Below, piece by piece: positions 43,654 through 51,920 of a DNA stretch of 60,821 bases (its first letter is position 1; each line of letters starts with the position of its first letter). The stretch lies in NCBI GenBank assembly GCA_031262105.1, contig JAISIH010000012.1, forward strand, positions 1-60,821, given 5' to 3'. A model generated the notes under the pieces. That model had not been told where the DNA came from, ran no database searches, and saw only the letters and a program-made list of their open reading frames with translations. Both the position numbers and the translations under genes were made by a program. This DNA is from Ruminococcus sp. GTDB taxonomy: Bacteria > Bacillota > Clostridia > Oscillospirales > Ruminococcaceae.

Positions 43654-44943
43654 TTGAAAAAAGAAGATATTCTGTCGCTTGTGCGTGAATACGCCCGCGA
43701 AGAACACAACAAAACATCCTTTTCGCACGGCGATAAACTGGGTTATGCCGGGCGTGTTTATGACGAAAAAGAGATTGTGAATTTAGTCGATTCTTCGCTC
43801 GAATTTTGGTTAACGGGCGGAAGATATACGAAAGATTTCGAGAAGAAATTGGCGGATTATATCGGCGTAAAACACTGCCTTTTCGTCAACAGCGGAAGCT
43901 CGGCGAATCTTTGCGCCTTTATGGCGTTAACCTCCCCGCTCCTCGGTGACAGGGCGATTAAGCGCGGCGACGAGGTTATAACGGTTGCGGCGGGTTTTCC
44001 GACAACAATTGCGCCGATTGTGCAGTTCGGGGCAGTTCCTGTTTTTGTTGACGTTACAATCCCACAGTATAACATTGACTCCTCTATGCTCGAAAACGCG
44101 CTTACGGACAAAACGAAAGCAGTTATTTCAGCACACACTCTCGGCAATCCGTTCGATTTATCCGCCGTAAAGAAATTTTGCGAAACGCATAATCTTTGGC
44201 TAATCGAAGACAACTGCGATTCGCTCGGCTCGCTTTATAACGGCAAAAAAACCGGCTCTTTCGGCGACCTTTCAACGTCAAGTTTTTACCCGCCTCACCA
44301 CATCACGACAGGGGAGGGCGGCGCGGTTTATACCGACAATCCGCTTCTTGCGAAGATTGCAAAATCGCTGCGCGACTGGGGACGCGACTGCGTTTGCGAT
44401 TCCGGCATAGACAACCTTTGCGGACACAGATTCGACGGGCAATACGGCGGTTTACCGAAGGGTTACGACCACAAATACGTTTATTCTCATTTCGGTTATA
44501 ACCTTAAGGCATCCGATATGCAGGCGGCTGTCGGCGTTGCACAGCTTGAAAAAATAGATGATTTTACGAAAAAACGCCGCGCGAATTTTGATAAATTGAT
44601 GCTTATTTTTAAGGCTTACGAAGATAAATTTATCCTGCCGGAAAGTGAAAAAAACAGCGAGCCGTCGTGGTTTGGTTTTCCGCTTCTATGCAGAGAGAAT
44701 GTCAGCCGAGAAAAAATCGTTCGCTTTTTTGAAGAAAATAAAATTCAAACAAGGATGCTTTTTGCCGGAAATATTACAAAGCAACCCTGCATGGAGGGCG
44801 TAAATTATCGTATCGCCGGGGAGCTTAAAAACACCGACCTTATCATGACAAACCTTTTCTGGCTCGGGGTTTATCCGGGTATTGACGATAACGCCGTGGA
44901 TTATATTTCGGAAATAATGCATAAAATGTATTCTAATTTATAA
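43654..44943 (+). CDS. rfbH: RfbH/DdhC-like CDP-4-keto-6-deoxyglucose-3-dehydrase
   Basis: The 429-residue protein belongs to the DegT/DnrJ/EryC1 aminotransferase family but has the hallmarks of the E1 dehydrase that removes the 3-hydroxyl on the way to 3,6-dideoxy sugars. His215 (SFYPPHHITTGEGGAV) takes the place of the PLP lysine. Cys246, Cys248 and Cys256 (DWGRDCVCDSGIDNLCGHRF) fit its [2Fe-2S] cluster. No E3 reductase or CDP-glucose dehydratase gene is in the window. The start is TTG at 43654. Together with the TPP enzyme it points to a branched dideoxy sugar. Confidence 0.88.
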   Translation: MKKEDILSLVREYAREEHNKTSFSHGDKLGYAGRVYDEKEIVNLVDSSLEFWLTGGRYTKDFEKKLADYIGVKHCLFVNSGSSANLCAFMALTSPLLGDRAIKRGDEVITVAAGFPTTIAPIVQFGAVPVFVDVTIPQYNIDSSMLENALTDKTKAVISAHTLGNPFDLSAVKKFCETHNLWLIEDNCDSLGSLYNGKKTGSFGDLSTSSFYPPHHITTGEGGAVYTDNPLLAKIAKSLRDWGRDCVCDSGIDNLCGHRFDGQYGGLPKGYDHKYVYSHFGYNLKASDMQAAVGVAQLEKIDDFTKKRRANFDKLMLIFKAYEDKFILPESEKNSEPSWFGFPLLCRENVSREKIVRFFEENKIQTRMLFAGNITKQPCMEGVNYRIAGELKNTDLIMTNLFWLGVYPGIDDNAVDYISEIMHKMYSNL

Positions 44944-44957
44944 TAGGAGTAATTAAA

Positions 44958-46646
44958 ATGAATTCGATTTCAAAGATGATAACCTTCATCGCAGCAGGTG
45001 CGATTATTCTGACTGCGTTGACGCTTATTATTATAACGTCGCTTACGTCATATAACTTGGAGGTTGAGGCAATCGGGCAGACTGCCGAAATGTGCGCAAC
45101 GAGTATTGCGGCGTTTATTGACGGCGATCTCGCAGACGAAATAATGAGTGCGGGGGAGATGCCGCCCGAAAAACAGGCACTTTGGGACGAACAGAAAAAG
45201 GACATTGACGACGCCCTCGCGACGCTTGAAAAAAATAACGCAATCTATCTTTACGCAATGGTGCCTGTTGACGAAAACGGGAACACGCATTATTACCTCT
45301 CTGCCGACGACAAAACAGGCGATATTCCTTATTGGACAGAAGAACCGGCTGACGTTTTTGATACGGAACTTTTTGATATAGTAATCGGCGAGGGTAAATA
45401 TTATCACGGCGGAATCTACGACAGCGGCGATTACGGTATGTGCCTTTCGGGGTATGCGCCGGTGTATAATTCCGACGGAAAAGTAGTTCTCGGCGTCGGG
45501 CTTGATATGTCGATTGAACAGGTAACGAGCGAAGTAACCCGCTTCGTAATTATCTGTGCGGCAAGTGCATTGCTGCTCCTTATTATAGAGATAATTGTTA
45601 TTTCTGCGCTAATCCGCCGCAATATCGCGAACCCGATAAAGGAGCTTACCGGATACGCAAAGGCGGTTGCTTCCGGCAACACCGGCATAAAAATTACCAA
45701 AATAACCGGCAATAACGAAATATCGGATCTGAAACGTTCCTTCGCGTCGCTCATCGAAGTTGACGAAAAACAGGCTTCGGAAATTACGCGGATAGCTTCC
45801 GGCGACCTTACAACGGAGATTATCGTTCGCGATAAAAACGACTCTGTCGGGAATTCGCTTTCGCTGATGGAAAAATCCCTCCGCGAACTTATCGGAAAGA
45901 TAACTGCTTATGCCTCTTCTCTCGGCGGCAATACATACGACCTCGACAGGGCAACCGAGGAATTTTCCGTTAATGCCGCAACCGGCGTGCGTTCTGTCGG
46001 CATGATTAAAGAAACGACAACCGACTTCCAAAAGCAGATTAACAGCATCGCCGAAAAAACAGTAGTTGAAGCGGAAAACTGCATGAAGACCGCCTCCGTC
46101 ACTGATGACGGCAAGCAGAAGATGGAGGAACTTTCTGCCGCTGTTGCCGACATCAAAGACTCCGGGCAGCAGATCGGCTCGGTTATAAAACTGATTGACG
46201 ATATCGCGTTCCAGACGAATATTTTAGCACTCAATGCTTCTGTCGAGGCGGCGCGTGCCGGAGTTCACGGAAAAGGTTTCGCGGTTGTTGCGGAAGAGGT
46301 CAGGAATCTTGCCGCGAAGAGTGCGGGGGCGGCTAAAGACAGCCAGAAGCTGATAAGCTTAACGGTCGAAAAAGCCGATGCGGGTGTGAAAGTTTGTTCC
46401 GACGCGGAGAGTTATTTCGATAAAATTTCTGACAACGTTAAGGCTTCAAATGCGGGAATTTTAGACCTTTCGGATGAAATGCGAAAGCTCAATTCCGCAA
46501 TCGAATCAATCAGCCGCGACATTGACAACCTCTCCGACGTCTTGACGTCAAATTCAAATGATATCCAAAAGATTAACGCGCTTTCGGAGGAACTTAAGGA
46601 AACTTCCGCAAATCTCACAGAACAGGCGAATGTGTTTAAGCTTTAA
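44958..46646 (+). CDS. Methyl-accepting chemotaxis protein at the end of the glycan operon
   Basis: The 562-residue receptor has a membrane helix at about 10-32, a small extracellular sensor (to about 190), a second helix, HAMP-like segments (to about 320) and a signalling domain with [22 protein letters not shown]. It starts 15 nt after rfbH with TAGGAG before the ATG, so it is very likely read from the glycan operon. A terminator follows. The link may be functional (flagellar glycan and motility) or accidental. Confidence 0.93.
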   Translation: MNSISKMITFIAAGAIILTALTLIIITSLTSYNLEVEAIGQTAEMCATSIAAFIDGDLADEIMSAGEMPPEKQALWDEQKKDIDDALATLEKNNAIYLYAMVPVDENGNTHYYLSADDKTGDIPYWTEEPADVFDTELFDIVIGEGKYYHGGIYDSGDYGMCLSGYAPVYNSDGKVVLGVGLDMSIEQVTSEVTRFVIICAASALLLLIIEIIVISALIRRNIANPIKELTGYAKAVASGNTGIKITKITGNNEISDLKRSFASLIEVDEKQASEITRIASGDLTTEIIVRDKNDSVGNSLSLMEKSLRELIGKITAYASSLGGNTYDLDRATEEFSVNAATGVRSVGMIKETTTDFQKQINSIAEKTVVEAENCMKTASVTDDGKQKMEELSAAVADIKDSGQQIGSVIKLIDDIAFQTNILALNASVEAARAGVHGKGFAVVAEEVRNLAAKSAGAAKDSQKLISLTVEKADAGVKVCSDAESYFDKISDNVKASNAGILDLSDEMRKLNSAIESISRDIDNLSDVLTSNSNDIQKINALSEELKETSANLTEQANVFKL

Positions 46647-46653
46647 TGAACAT

Positions 46654-46685
46654 AAAAAATCCCTCGTAAATGAGGGATTTTTTTG
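46654..46685. terminator. Bidirectional terminator after the glycan operon
   Basis: ATCCCTC and GAGGGAT form a 7-bp stem with A6 on one side and T7 on the other, so it can also end the tRNA transcript on the minus strand. Confidence 0.88.
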
Positions 46686-46688
46686 TTA

Positions 46689-46761
46689 CTGGGGTACAGG
46701 GATTCGAACCCCGGAAGTGCCTGAGTCAGAGTCAGGTGCCTTACCGCTTGGCGATACCCCA
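46689..46761 (-). tRNA. tRNA-Gln (anticodon CTG)
   Basis: On the minus strand the molecule folds into a cloverleaf: acceptor TGGGGTA / TACCCCA, an anticodon stem CCTGA / TCAGG enclosing CTCTGAC (anticodon CTG), and GGTTCGAAT in the T loop. It reads CAG. CCA is not encoded. It follows the tRNA-Gln(TTG) gene in the same transcript. Confidence 0.95.
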
Positions 46762-46782
46762 AAATAAAAGTATCTGCCGGGA

Positions 46783-46855
46783 CTGGGATAGGTGGATTTG
46801 AACCACCGAAATGACGGAGTCAAAGTCCGTTGCCTTACCGCTTGGCTATATCCCA
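46783..46855 (-). tRNA. tRNA-Gln (anticodon TTG)
   Basis: On the minus strand: acceptor TGGGATA / TATCCCA, anticodon stem ACGGA / TCCGT enclosing CTTTGAC (anticodon TTG), and GGTTCAAAT in the T loop. It reads CAA and, by wobble, CAG. It differs from its neighbour at many stem pairs but shares the D arm (GCCAAGCGGTAAGGCA), so the pair arose by duplication. Confidence 0.95.
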
Positions 46856-46871
46856 ATGTTGAGACTAATAT

Positions 46872-46900
46872 ATTATAGCACTTTAGAGGGGTTGTGTCAA
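46872..46900 (-). promoter_or_regulatory. Sigma-A promoter of the tRNA-Gln pair
   Basis: TTGACA, a 17-nt spacer and TATAAT on the minus strand, a perfect consensus match, ending 16 nt before the first tRNA. Confidence 0.9.
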
Positions 46901-46958
46901 CATTGACGGGGGAAAATCGGCAAAATAGCTAAAAAGGGCGGGCTAAAATTGTTAAAAG

Positions 46959-47558
46959 TTATAACTCATTACGATTTTGAAGGGCGCGGAAAAGGGTAAT
47001 GCTGTCGGTGTATTCTAAAACTGCGCCTACGGGGATACCGAGTGCGAGGCGTGTTACCTTTATGCCGAGGGGTTTTAAGAGCTTCGCGATGTATATTGAG
47101 GTCGCTTCGCCCTCGACTGTGGGGTTTGCCGCCATGATTACTTCGGTTACTGCCTGTTCGCCGGAGACACGGTTAAGAAGCTCTTTTATGCGGATATCGT
47201 CGGCGGTTATGCCGTCCATGGGGGATAAAAGCCCGTGAAGCACGTGGTATGTGCCGTGGTATTCGTTCGTTTTCTCGAAACTTTCGATGTCTTTCGGGAG
47301 TTCGACAACGCATACGGTTGAACCGTCGCGGCGCGGGTCGGCACAGACGGAGCAAATTTCTTTGTCGGTAAAATTGCAGCAGATTTTACATTCGTGAAGC
47401 GAACCGTGAACGTTAACAATCGCTTCGGCGAAGCTTTCGGCATCCTCTTTGCTCATTCGCATGACGTGGTATGCAAGCCTCCCGGCGGTTTTCATGCCGA
47501 TTCCCGGGAGCTTCGCGAATTGTTCGGATAGGATTATTAACGGGAGGGGAGTTGCCAT
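46959..47558 (-). CDS. recR: Recombination protein RecR
   Basis: RecR works with RecO/RecF to load RecA at gaps. The 199-residue product has the N-terminal helix-hairpin-helix region (LPGIGMKTAGRLAYHVM), a four-Cys zinc finger (CKICCNFTDKEICSVC), the Toprim domain (VCVVELPKDIESFE) and the C-terminal ALGIPVGAVLEYTD. GAGGT precedes the ATG. It follows dnaX and ybaB, the standard Firmicutes order. Confidence 0.97.
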   Translation of the reverse strand: MATPLPLIILSEQFAKLPGIGMKTAGRLAYHVMRMSKEDAESFAEAIVNVHGSLHECKICCNFTDKEICSVCADPRRDGSTVCVVELPKDIESFEKTNEYHGTYHVLHGLLSPMDGITADDIRIKELLNRVSGEQAVTEVIMAANPTVEGEATSIYIAKLLKPLGIKVTRLALGIPVGAVLEYTDSITLFRALQNRNEL

Positions 47559-47641
47559 TATTTTACCTCGAAAATAGGGTTTTACGCAACGGTTAACACT
47601 GCGGCGAGAATTATATCACTGCGGTGGGTTGGACTATACTA

Positions 47642-47992
47642 TTAAAATAACCCCGGGAGCGATACTCCGCCGGTAACCTTTTCCATTTCGGTTTCGGTTA
47701 CGCGGGTGATTTCAGACACGCCTTGGTTAAACGCGCTTAGGATAAGGTCTTCGAGGGACTCAACGTCAGCAGGGTCAACAACTTCGGGCTTGATTTTAAG
47801 GGACTTAACCTCTTTTTTACCGCTCATAACCATTTCAACCGCGCCGCCGCCGACGGAAACGTTAAAATCGCGTTCTTCAATATCGTTTTGAAGATCGGTA
47901 ATCTTCGACTGCATCTGCCTTGCTTGGGTTATCATCTGGTTCATGTTCTGGGCGCCGCCCTGTTTGAATTCGTTCGGTAATCTGACCTTCAT
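47642..47992 (-). CDS. ybaB: YbaB/EbfC family nucleoid-associated protein
   Basis: The 116-residue protein is a small DNA-binding dimer. Residues 10-40 carry the Gln/Met-rich helix typical of the family (MNQMITQARQMQSKITDLQN). It continues with VSVGGGAVEMVMSGKKEVKSLKI and ends in a glycine-containing tail. GGAGG precedes the ATG. It lies 22 nt after dnaX and 83 nt before recR. Confidence 0.95.
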   Translation of the reverse strand: MKVRLPNEFKQGGAQNMNQMITQARQMQSKITDLQNDIEERDFNVSVGGGAVEMVMSGKKEVKSLKIKPEVVDPADVESLEDLILSAFNQGVSEITRVTETEMEKVTGGVSLPGLF

Positions 47993-48014
47993 TTTTTATA
48001 ATTCCTCCGAGGTT

Positions 48015-49661
48015 TTATTCATCTGAATTTACGGGAATGTTGTTGTTTTTTGCGGTTTCGATAATTCTTGCCGCCGGGCTTGTCTCCTTGGATATGTCGG
48101 GTGCCAAGCATTTTGCGCGGATATTAAATTGCCTCCCGGTTATGTTCAAAAGCACAGCCCGAAGCCGCTCGGCGTTCTCCTTGCGCTTTAGAAGATCGAG
48201 GAAAAATTTGTTTTCCGCGAAGATTAACAGGTTATTTTCGTAGTATAACGCGCTTGAGCCGGAAAGCGTTGCGGATATATGCGGCTCTATTTCGGCGAAA
48301 CGGGCTAAAACGTCCTCCCACTCGGGAAGCGGCGAAAAATCACTGATTGTAAGCGTCGGGGCTGGGGTCGGCGGCGGGGGAACTGCCGGAGCTGTGTTTG
48401 CCGGGGCGGGGTTTGTATATGCGGAGCCGGCAGGGGCGTAGTTTATATTAGCAGAATTTGCAGGCGTGGGGGGCGTTACTGTCCGCTGTTCATACATAGC
48501 GACACGCATTTCGAGCTGTCTTATCCGCTCAAGTAAGGCTGTATCCGGCGCGGCGTTTGTTTGTACGGCGTTGGTTTCGGGTATATCCGCGCAGAGTTTT
48601 ATTATAGCAATCTCGAACGCAGTCCGCTTTTCAATCGTCCTCGAAAGGCTTTCCGAAAGCTTTTGAAGCGTGATAATAATCGACGTTATCCGCTCCATCG
48701 GGAGTTTTTCCGCAAGTTCACAGAGTGTGATAATCTCTTCCGGGAGAGCCGCGATAGTATCCTTCCCCTCCGGTAGAGCCTTTATCATCATTATGTTGCG
48801 GTATTCTGTCACAAGCTCGATAACAAGCCGCAGAAGATCCTTCGAGTCGGCGTAAAGTCTGTCAACCGTTTTTATCGCTTCCGGCGAATTTTTATCGGCA
48901 ATCGCTTTTATGAGTTCAAAGAGCTGTGAACGCCCGGCAATTCCGGCGGCGGCTGAGACAATATCGAGTGTGACGTCGCTTGAATACGCCATACAGGTGT
49001 CGAGCATCGAAAGCCCGTCGCGCATACCGCCGTCTGCGGTTTTTGCGATAAGCTCCGCCGCATCGTCTGTGAGGCTGATATTTTCGAGGGCGGCGACGTA
49101 TTTAAGCCTGTCCGCTATGTCTTTGACAGCAACCCTGTGGAAATCGAATCGCTGACAGCGCGAAATAACGGTTGGGATAACTTTATGAAGTTCGGTTGTG
49201 GCTAAGATGAATTTAACGTGGGGGGGAGGCTCTTCCATAATCTTCAAAAGAGCGTTAAACGCATCCTTTGTAAGCATATGAACCTCGTCGATGATGTAAA
49301 TCTTAACCTTGCATATCTCGGGGGTATAAACGCTGCCTTCGCGAAGATCGCGGACGTCGTTGACGCTGTTATTCGACGCGGCGTCAATCTCGATTATATC
49401 GGGGAGCGACCCGACATCGGCTTCTTTGCAGATTTCACACTCAAGGCACGGGTTGCCGTCCTTCGGGTTTCGGCAATTTATAGCCTTCGCGAAAATCCTC
49501 GCGCAGGTCGTCTTGCCTGTGCCGCGAGGTCCTGTAAAAAGGTAGGCGTGGGCGGTTTTTTCGGACTTGATTTGATTTTGAAGCGTTGTTGTAATGTGTT
49601 CTTGTGCGATAACGTCCGTGAATGTCCTCGGGCGATACTTCCTGTAAAGTGCCTGATACAC
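48015..49661 (-). CDS. dnaX: DNA polymerase III subunit gamma/tau
   Basis: The clamp-loader ATPase (548 residues) has GPRGTGKTTCARIFAKAINC as Walker A, a zinc module with Cys in NCRNPKDGNPCLECEIC, DEVHML as the Walker B/DExx site, and SRCQRFDFHRV as sensor 1. A Pro/Ala/Thr/Asn-rich linker (about residues 400-440) joins it to a C-terminal tau domain. The start is GTG, immediately after the stop of the TPR gene. It precedes ybaB and recR. Confidence 0.97.
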   Translation of the reverse strand: MYQALYRKYRPRTFTDVIAQEHITTTLQNQIKSEKTAHAYLFTGPRGTGKTTCARIFAKAINCRNPKDGNPCLECEICKEADVGSLPDIIEIDAASNNSVNDVRDLREGSVYTPEICKVKIYIIDEVHMLTKDAFNALLKIMEEPPPHVKFILATTELHKVIPTVISRCQRFDFHRVAVKDIADRLKYVAALENISLTDDAAELIAKTADGGMRDGLSMLDTCMAYSSDVTLDIVSAAAGIAGRSQLFELIKAIADKNSPEAIKTVDRLYADSKDLLRLVIELVTEYRNIMMIKALPEGKDTIAALPEEIITLCELAEKLPMERITSIIITLQKLSESLSRTIEKRTAFEIAIIKLCADIPETNAVQTNAAPDTALLERIRQLEMRVAMYEQRTVTPPTPANSANINYAPAGSAYTNPAPANTAPAVPPPPTPAPTLTISDFSPLPEWEDVLARFAEIEPHISATLSGSSALYYENNLLIFAENKFFLDLLKRKENAERLRAVLLNITGRQFNIRAKCLAPDISKETSPAARIIETAKNNNIPVNSDE

Positions 49662-50555
49662 CTATTCATCACCCCCGACAAACTTCGCGGGATCAATATA
49701 GAGCTTCGGTTTCGCCTTAACGCCGATTTCGTCTGAAACGCCCTGAGTTTCGGCAACATTTATATAGTATTCGGTGAAGCCCTCGACGTCGTCAATGTTG
49801 TTGAGCACCGCCTGACCGAAGAAAAACTTCGCGTTCCCCACATCTTTTTTGAGAAGATAGGCAAGCGCACAGCCCCCCATCGCAAAAGCATAGTTCAGGT
49901 GCTTTTTAACGGAGGTCGAGAATGCCTCTAAAGCCTTTTCAGGCTCGTTCGCCTTTATGTAAAGCATTCCCATATCTGTGTAGATATAATCGGAATCTGA
50001 ACCTTTTTCGAGAAGCTCGTTGTAGACATCTTCGGCGGCTGAAAAATTCCCGCAGGAAACCATTTCGCGTCCGCAGAGGGTATAAACTTCGTCAACCTCA
50101 ATCCCGCTGTCGATCGACTCGCGGAATTTCTGCGAAGCGTTCGTGGCGTAGCCCATGAATTGGTAACATCTGCCGATATAAAAGCTTAAAACAGCACTCT
50201 CGCGGTCGCGAAGGTTATATTCCTTTATCTCGTTAAATATACTCAGAGCCTCGTTAAAATCGCTTTCCTGATAGAGCTTATACGCCTTAAAAAACAGGCG
50301 GCAGCGTTTCCCGCCGCTCTGAAAGCTGTCGCGGATAATCCGCCTGTCGTAGGACGGCGGCAATTCACTGCCGTTATAGGCGGTGAAGAAGAAGCTGTAG
50401 CCGATTATGACTATCATTGTAACATAAAAAGACCGCGTTACCTGCTCGTTTTGCGGAAAAGCCCACTCACAAACAGCGGCAATGATTACAATTAACATGA
50501 GCCAAAAAAGCGTATTCGGTGCGTTTTTTGCCCACCTTGAAAAAAATTTTCTCAC
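49662..50555 (-). CDS. Membrane-anchored TPR protein
   Basis: The 297-residue protein has two N-terminal membrane helices (about 15-33 and 42-60). A soluble part follows with at least four tetratricopeptide repeats, for example DFNEALSIFNEIKEYNLRD, NFSAAEDVYNELLEKG and EPEKALEAFSTSVKKHLNYA. TPRs hold other proteins; no catalytic residue is seen. It is read between the SRP RNA and dnaX, and the dnaX start abuts its stop, so the two are probably co-translated. Confidence 0.85.
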   Translation of the reverse strand: MRKFFSRWAKNAPNTLFWLMLIVIIAAVCEWAFPQNEQVTRSFYVTMIVIIGYSFFFTAYNGSELPPSYDRRIIRDSFQSGGKRCRLFFKAYKLYQESDFNEALSIFNEIKEYNLRDRESAVLSFYIGRCYQFMGYATNASQKFRESIDSGIEVDEVYTLCGREMVSCGNFSAAEDVYNELLEKGSDSDYIYTDMGMLYIKANEPEKALEAFSTSVKKHLNYAFAMGGCALAYLLKKDVGNAKFFFGQAVLNNIDDVEGFTEYYINVAETQGVSDEIGVKAKPKLYIDPAKFVGGDE

Positions 50556-50589
50556 AATAAATCTTCTTGAAAAAAGGAATTAAGCAGAC

Positions 50590-50729
50590 GTAATCGCAAT
50601 CCGACTCAAAGGCATACGGGCGTACCGTCGGACACATCGGACACGCTTAGTGCTGCTCGATTCCTCGCCTGACACGGTTCACGGTACTTTGCCCCGGGGT
50701 GCCCGCACACCTTTCAATCGGATTGCGGT
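50590..50729 (-). ncRNA. ffs: Signal recognition particle RNA (small bacterial type)
   Basis: On the minus strand the conserved domain IV is clear: GAACCGTGTCAGG, a GGAA tetraloop flanked by CGA/TCG, then AGCAGCACTAAGCG. A long closing stem (CGCAATCCGA at 50595-50604 pairing with TCGGATTGCG at 50718-50727) defines the ends. A strong promoter ends 7 nt before the first base. SRP RNA just ahead of dnaX is normal for Firmicutes. It guides membrane-protein synthesis with Ffh. It fills most of the 252-nt gap between genes. Confidence 0.92.
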
Positions 50730-50735
50730 AAAAAT

Positions 50736-50764
50736 ATTATAGCACAAAAAGCCTGTAATTGCAA
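50736..50764 (-). promoter_or_regulatory. Sigma-A promoter of the SRP RNA
   Basis: TTGCAA, a 17-nt spacer and TATAAT on the minus strand, placing the start at about 50729. Confidence 0.88.
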
Positions 50765-50807
50765 TAGTTAAGCATTTATTTTTACAATTTATACATAAGT
50801 TAATGAA

Positions 50808-51890
50808 TTATATCCCGAACGAAATTCCGATCTGTTTCGCCGTCTTAATCGGCTGGCAGTCTTCCGGCACGGGTTTTGATATTCCGGCAATATCCGCAAG
50901 CTTATTTTCGGTGATAATTTCATCCTTAACCGCAACCGAAACGCCGAATGTGCCGCTCTCGATAAGCTTCGCGGCTCTTGCGCCGATTGCTGTTGCAAGA
51001 TAACGGTCGTAAGCGGATGGAGTTCCGCCCCTAAGCATATGCCCGGGGACACAAACGCGTGCTTCAATCCCTGTCGCTGTCTCAATCTGCTTCGCAATCC
51101 GCTCTGTGGCGGTAGTTATGCCCTGCTCCTCGCGGAGTTTCGCGCGGTCTTTCCGCTTAAGTTTCGCCTCGTCCTTGTCGAAAGCTCCCTCTGCAACGGC
51201 GATGATTGAGAATTTTTTGCCCTGTTCTGCACGGTCTTTCACAGCTTCGATTACATTTTTAATGTCGTAGGGACATTCCGGGATAATTATCACGTCTGCT
51301 CCCCCCGCGATGCCCGAATAGAGGGTCAGCCAGCCGGTCTTGTTCCCCATAATCTCCGCGAGGATAACCCTGCTGTGGCTTTCGGCGGTTGTATGAAGCC
51401 TGTCGATAACGCCCGCAGCCGTTTCAAGGGCGGTGTGGAAGCCGAAGGTTACGTCCGTTCCGTAGATGTCGTTGTCGATTGTTTTCGGCAAGCCTATTAC
51501 GTTAAGCCCCTCGCTTGAAAGGAGGTTCGCGGTCTTGTGCGTGCCGTTGCCGCCGAGGGTTATAAGGCAGTCGAGCTTTTGCTCCTTATAGGTGTTCTTC
51601 ATCGCCTTAACCTTGTCAACGCCGTCGTCCGTTGACGTAAGCATCTTAAAGGACTGGCGCTTTGTCCCGAGGATTGTTCCGCCGAGGGTTAAAATCCCGG
51701 AAAAATCGGAGGGCTTCATCTCTTTCGCGATGTTGTTAATAAGCCCGTAGTAGCCGTTTTTTATCCCGACAATCTGAATGTTTTTCGTGCCGAATCTGTC
51801 ATAACACGCCTTAACCGCGCCGCGCATTGCGGCATTAAGCCCCGAGCAATCCCCGCCGCTTGTTAAGATACCTATACGTAATACTGCCAT
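50808..51890 (-). CDS. pfkA: 6-phosphofructokinase
   Basis: The 360-residue enzyme phosphorylates fructose 6-phosphate in glycolysis. GGDCSGLNAAMRGAV, LPKTIDNDIYGTDVTFGF and EIMGNKTGWLTLYSG are conserved. The usual GGDG loop reads GGNGTHKT with Asn115. Gly116 is ATP-type, whereas Lys136 in PKTIDND is the residue found in PPi-type enzymes. It probably uses ATP like similar mixed-signature enzymes, but the phosphoryl donor is not certain. It is the last gene of the metabolic run that begins with aconitase. Confidence 0.92.
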   Translation of the reverse strand: MAVLRIGILTSGGDCSGLNAAMRGAVKACYDRFGTKNIQIVGIKNGYYGLINNIAKEMKPSDFSGILTLGGTILGTKRQSFKMLTSTDDGVDKVKAMKNTYKEQKLDCLITLGGNGTHKTANLLSSEGLNVIGLPKTIDNDIYGTDVTFGFHTALETAAGVIDRLHTTAESHSRVILAEIMGNKTGWLTLYSGIAGGADVIIIPECPYDIKNVIEAVKDRAEQGKKFSIIAVAEGAFDKDEAKLKRKDRAKLREEQGITTATERIAKQIETATGIEARVCVPGHMLRGGTPSAYDRYLATAIGARAAKLIESGTFGVSVAVKDEIITENKLADIAGISKPVPEDCQPIKTAKQIGISFGI

Positions 51891-51920
51891 AAAACAAACC
51901 GCCTTTTTATAATAGTAATT

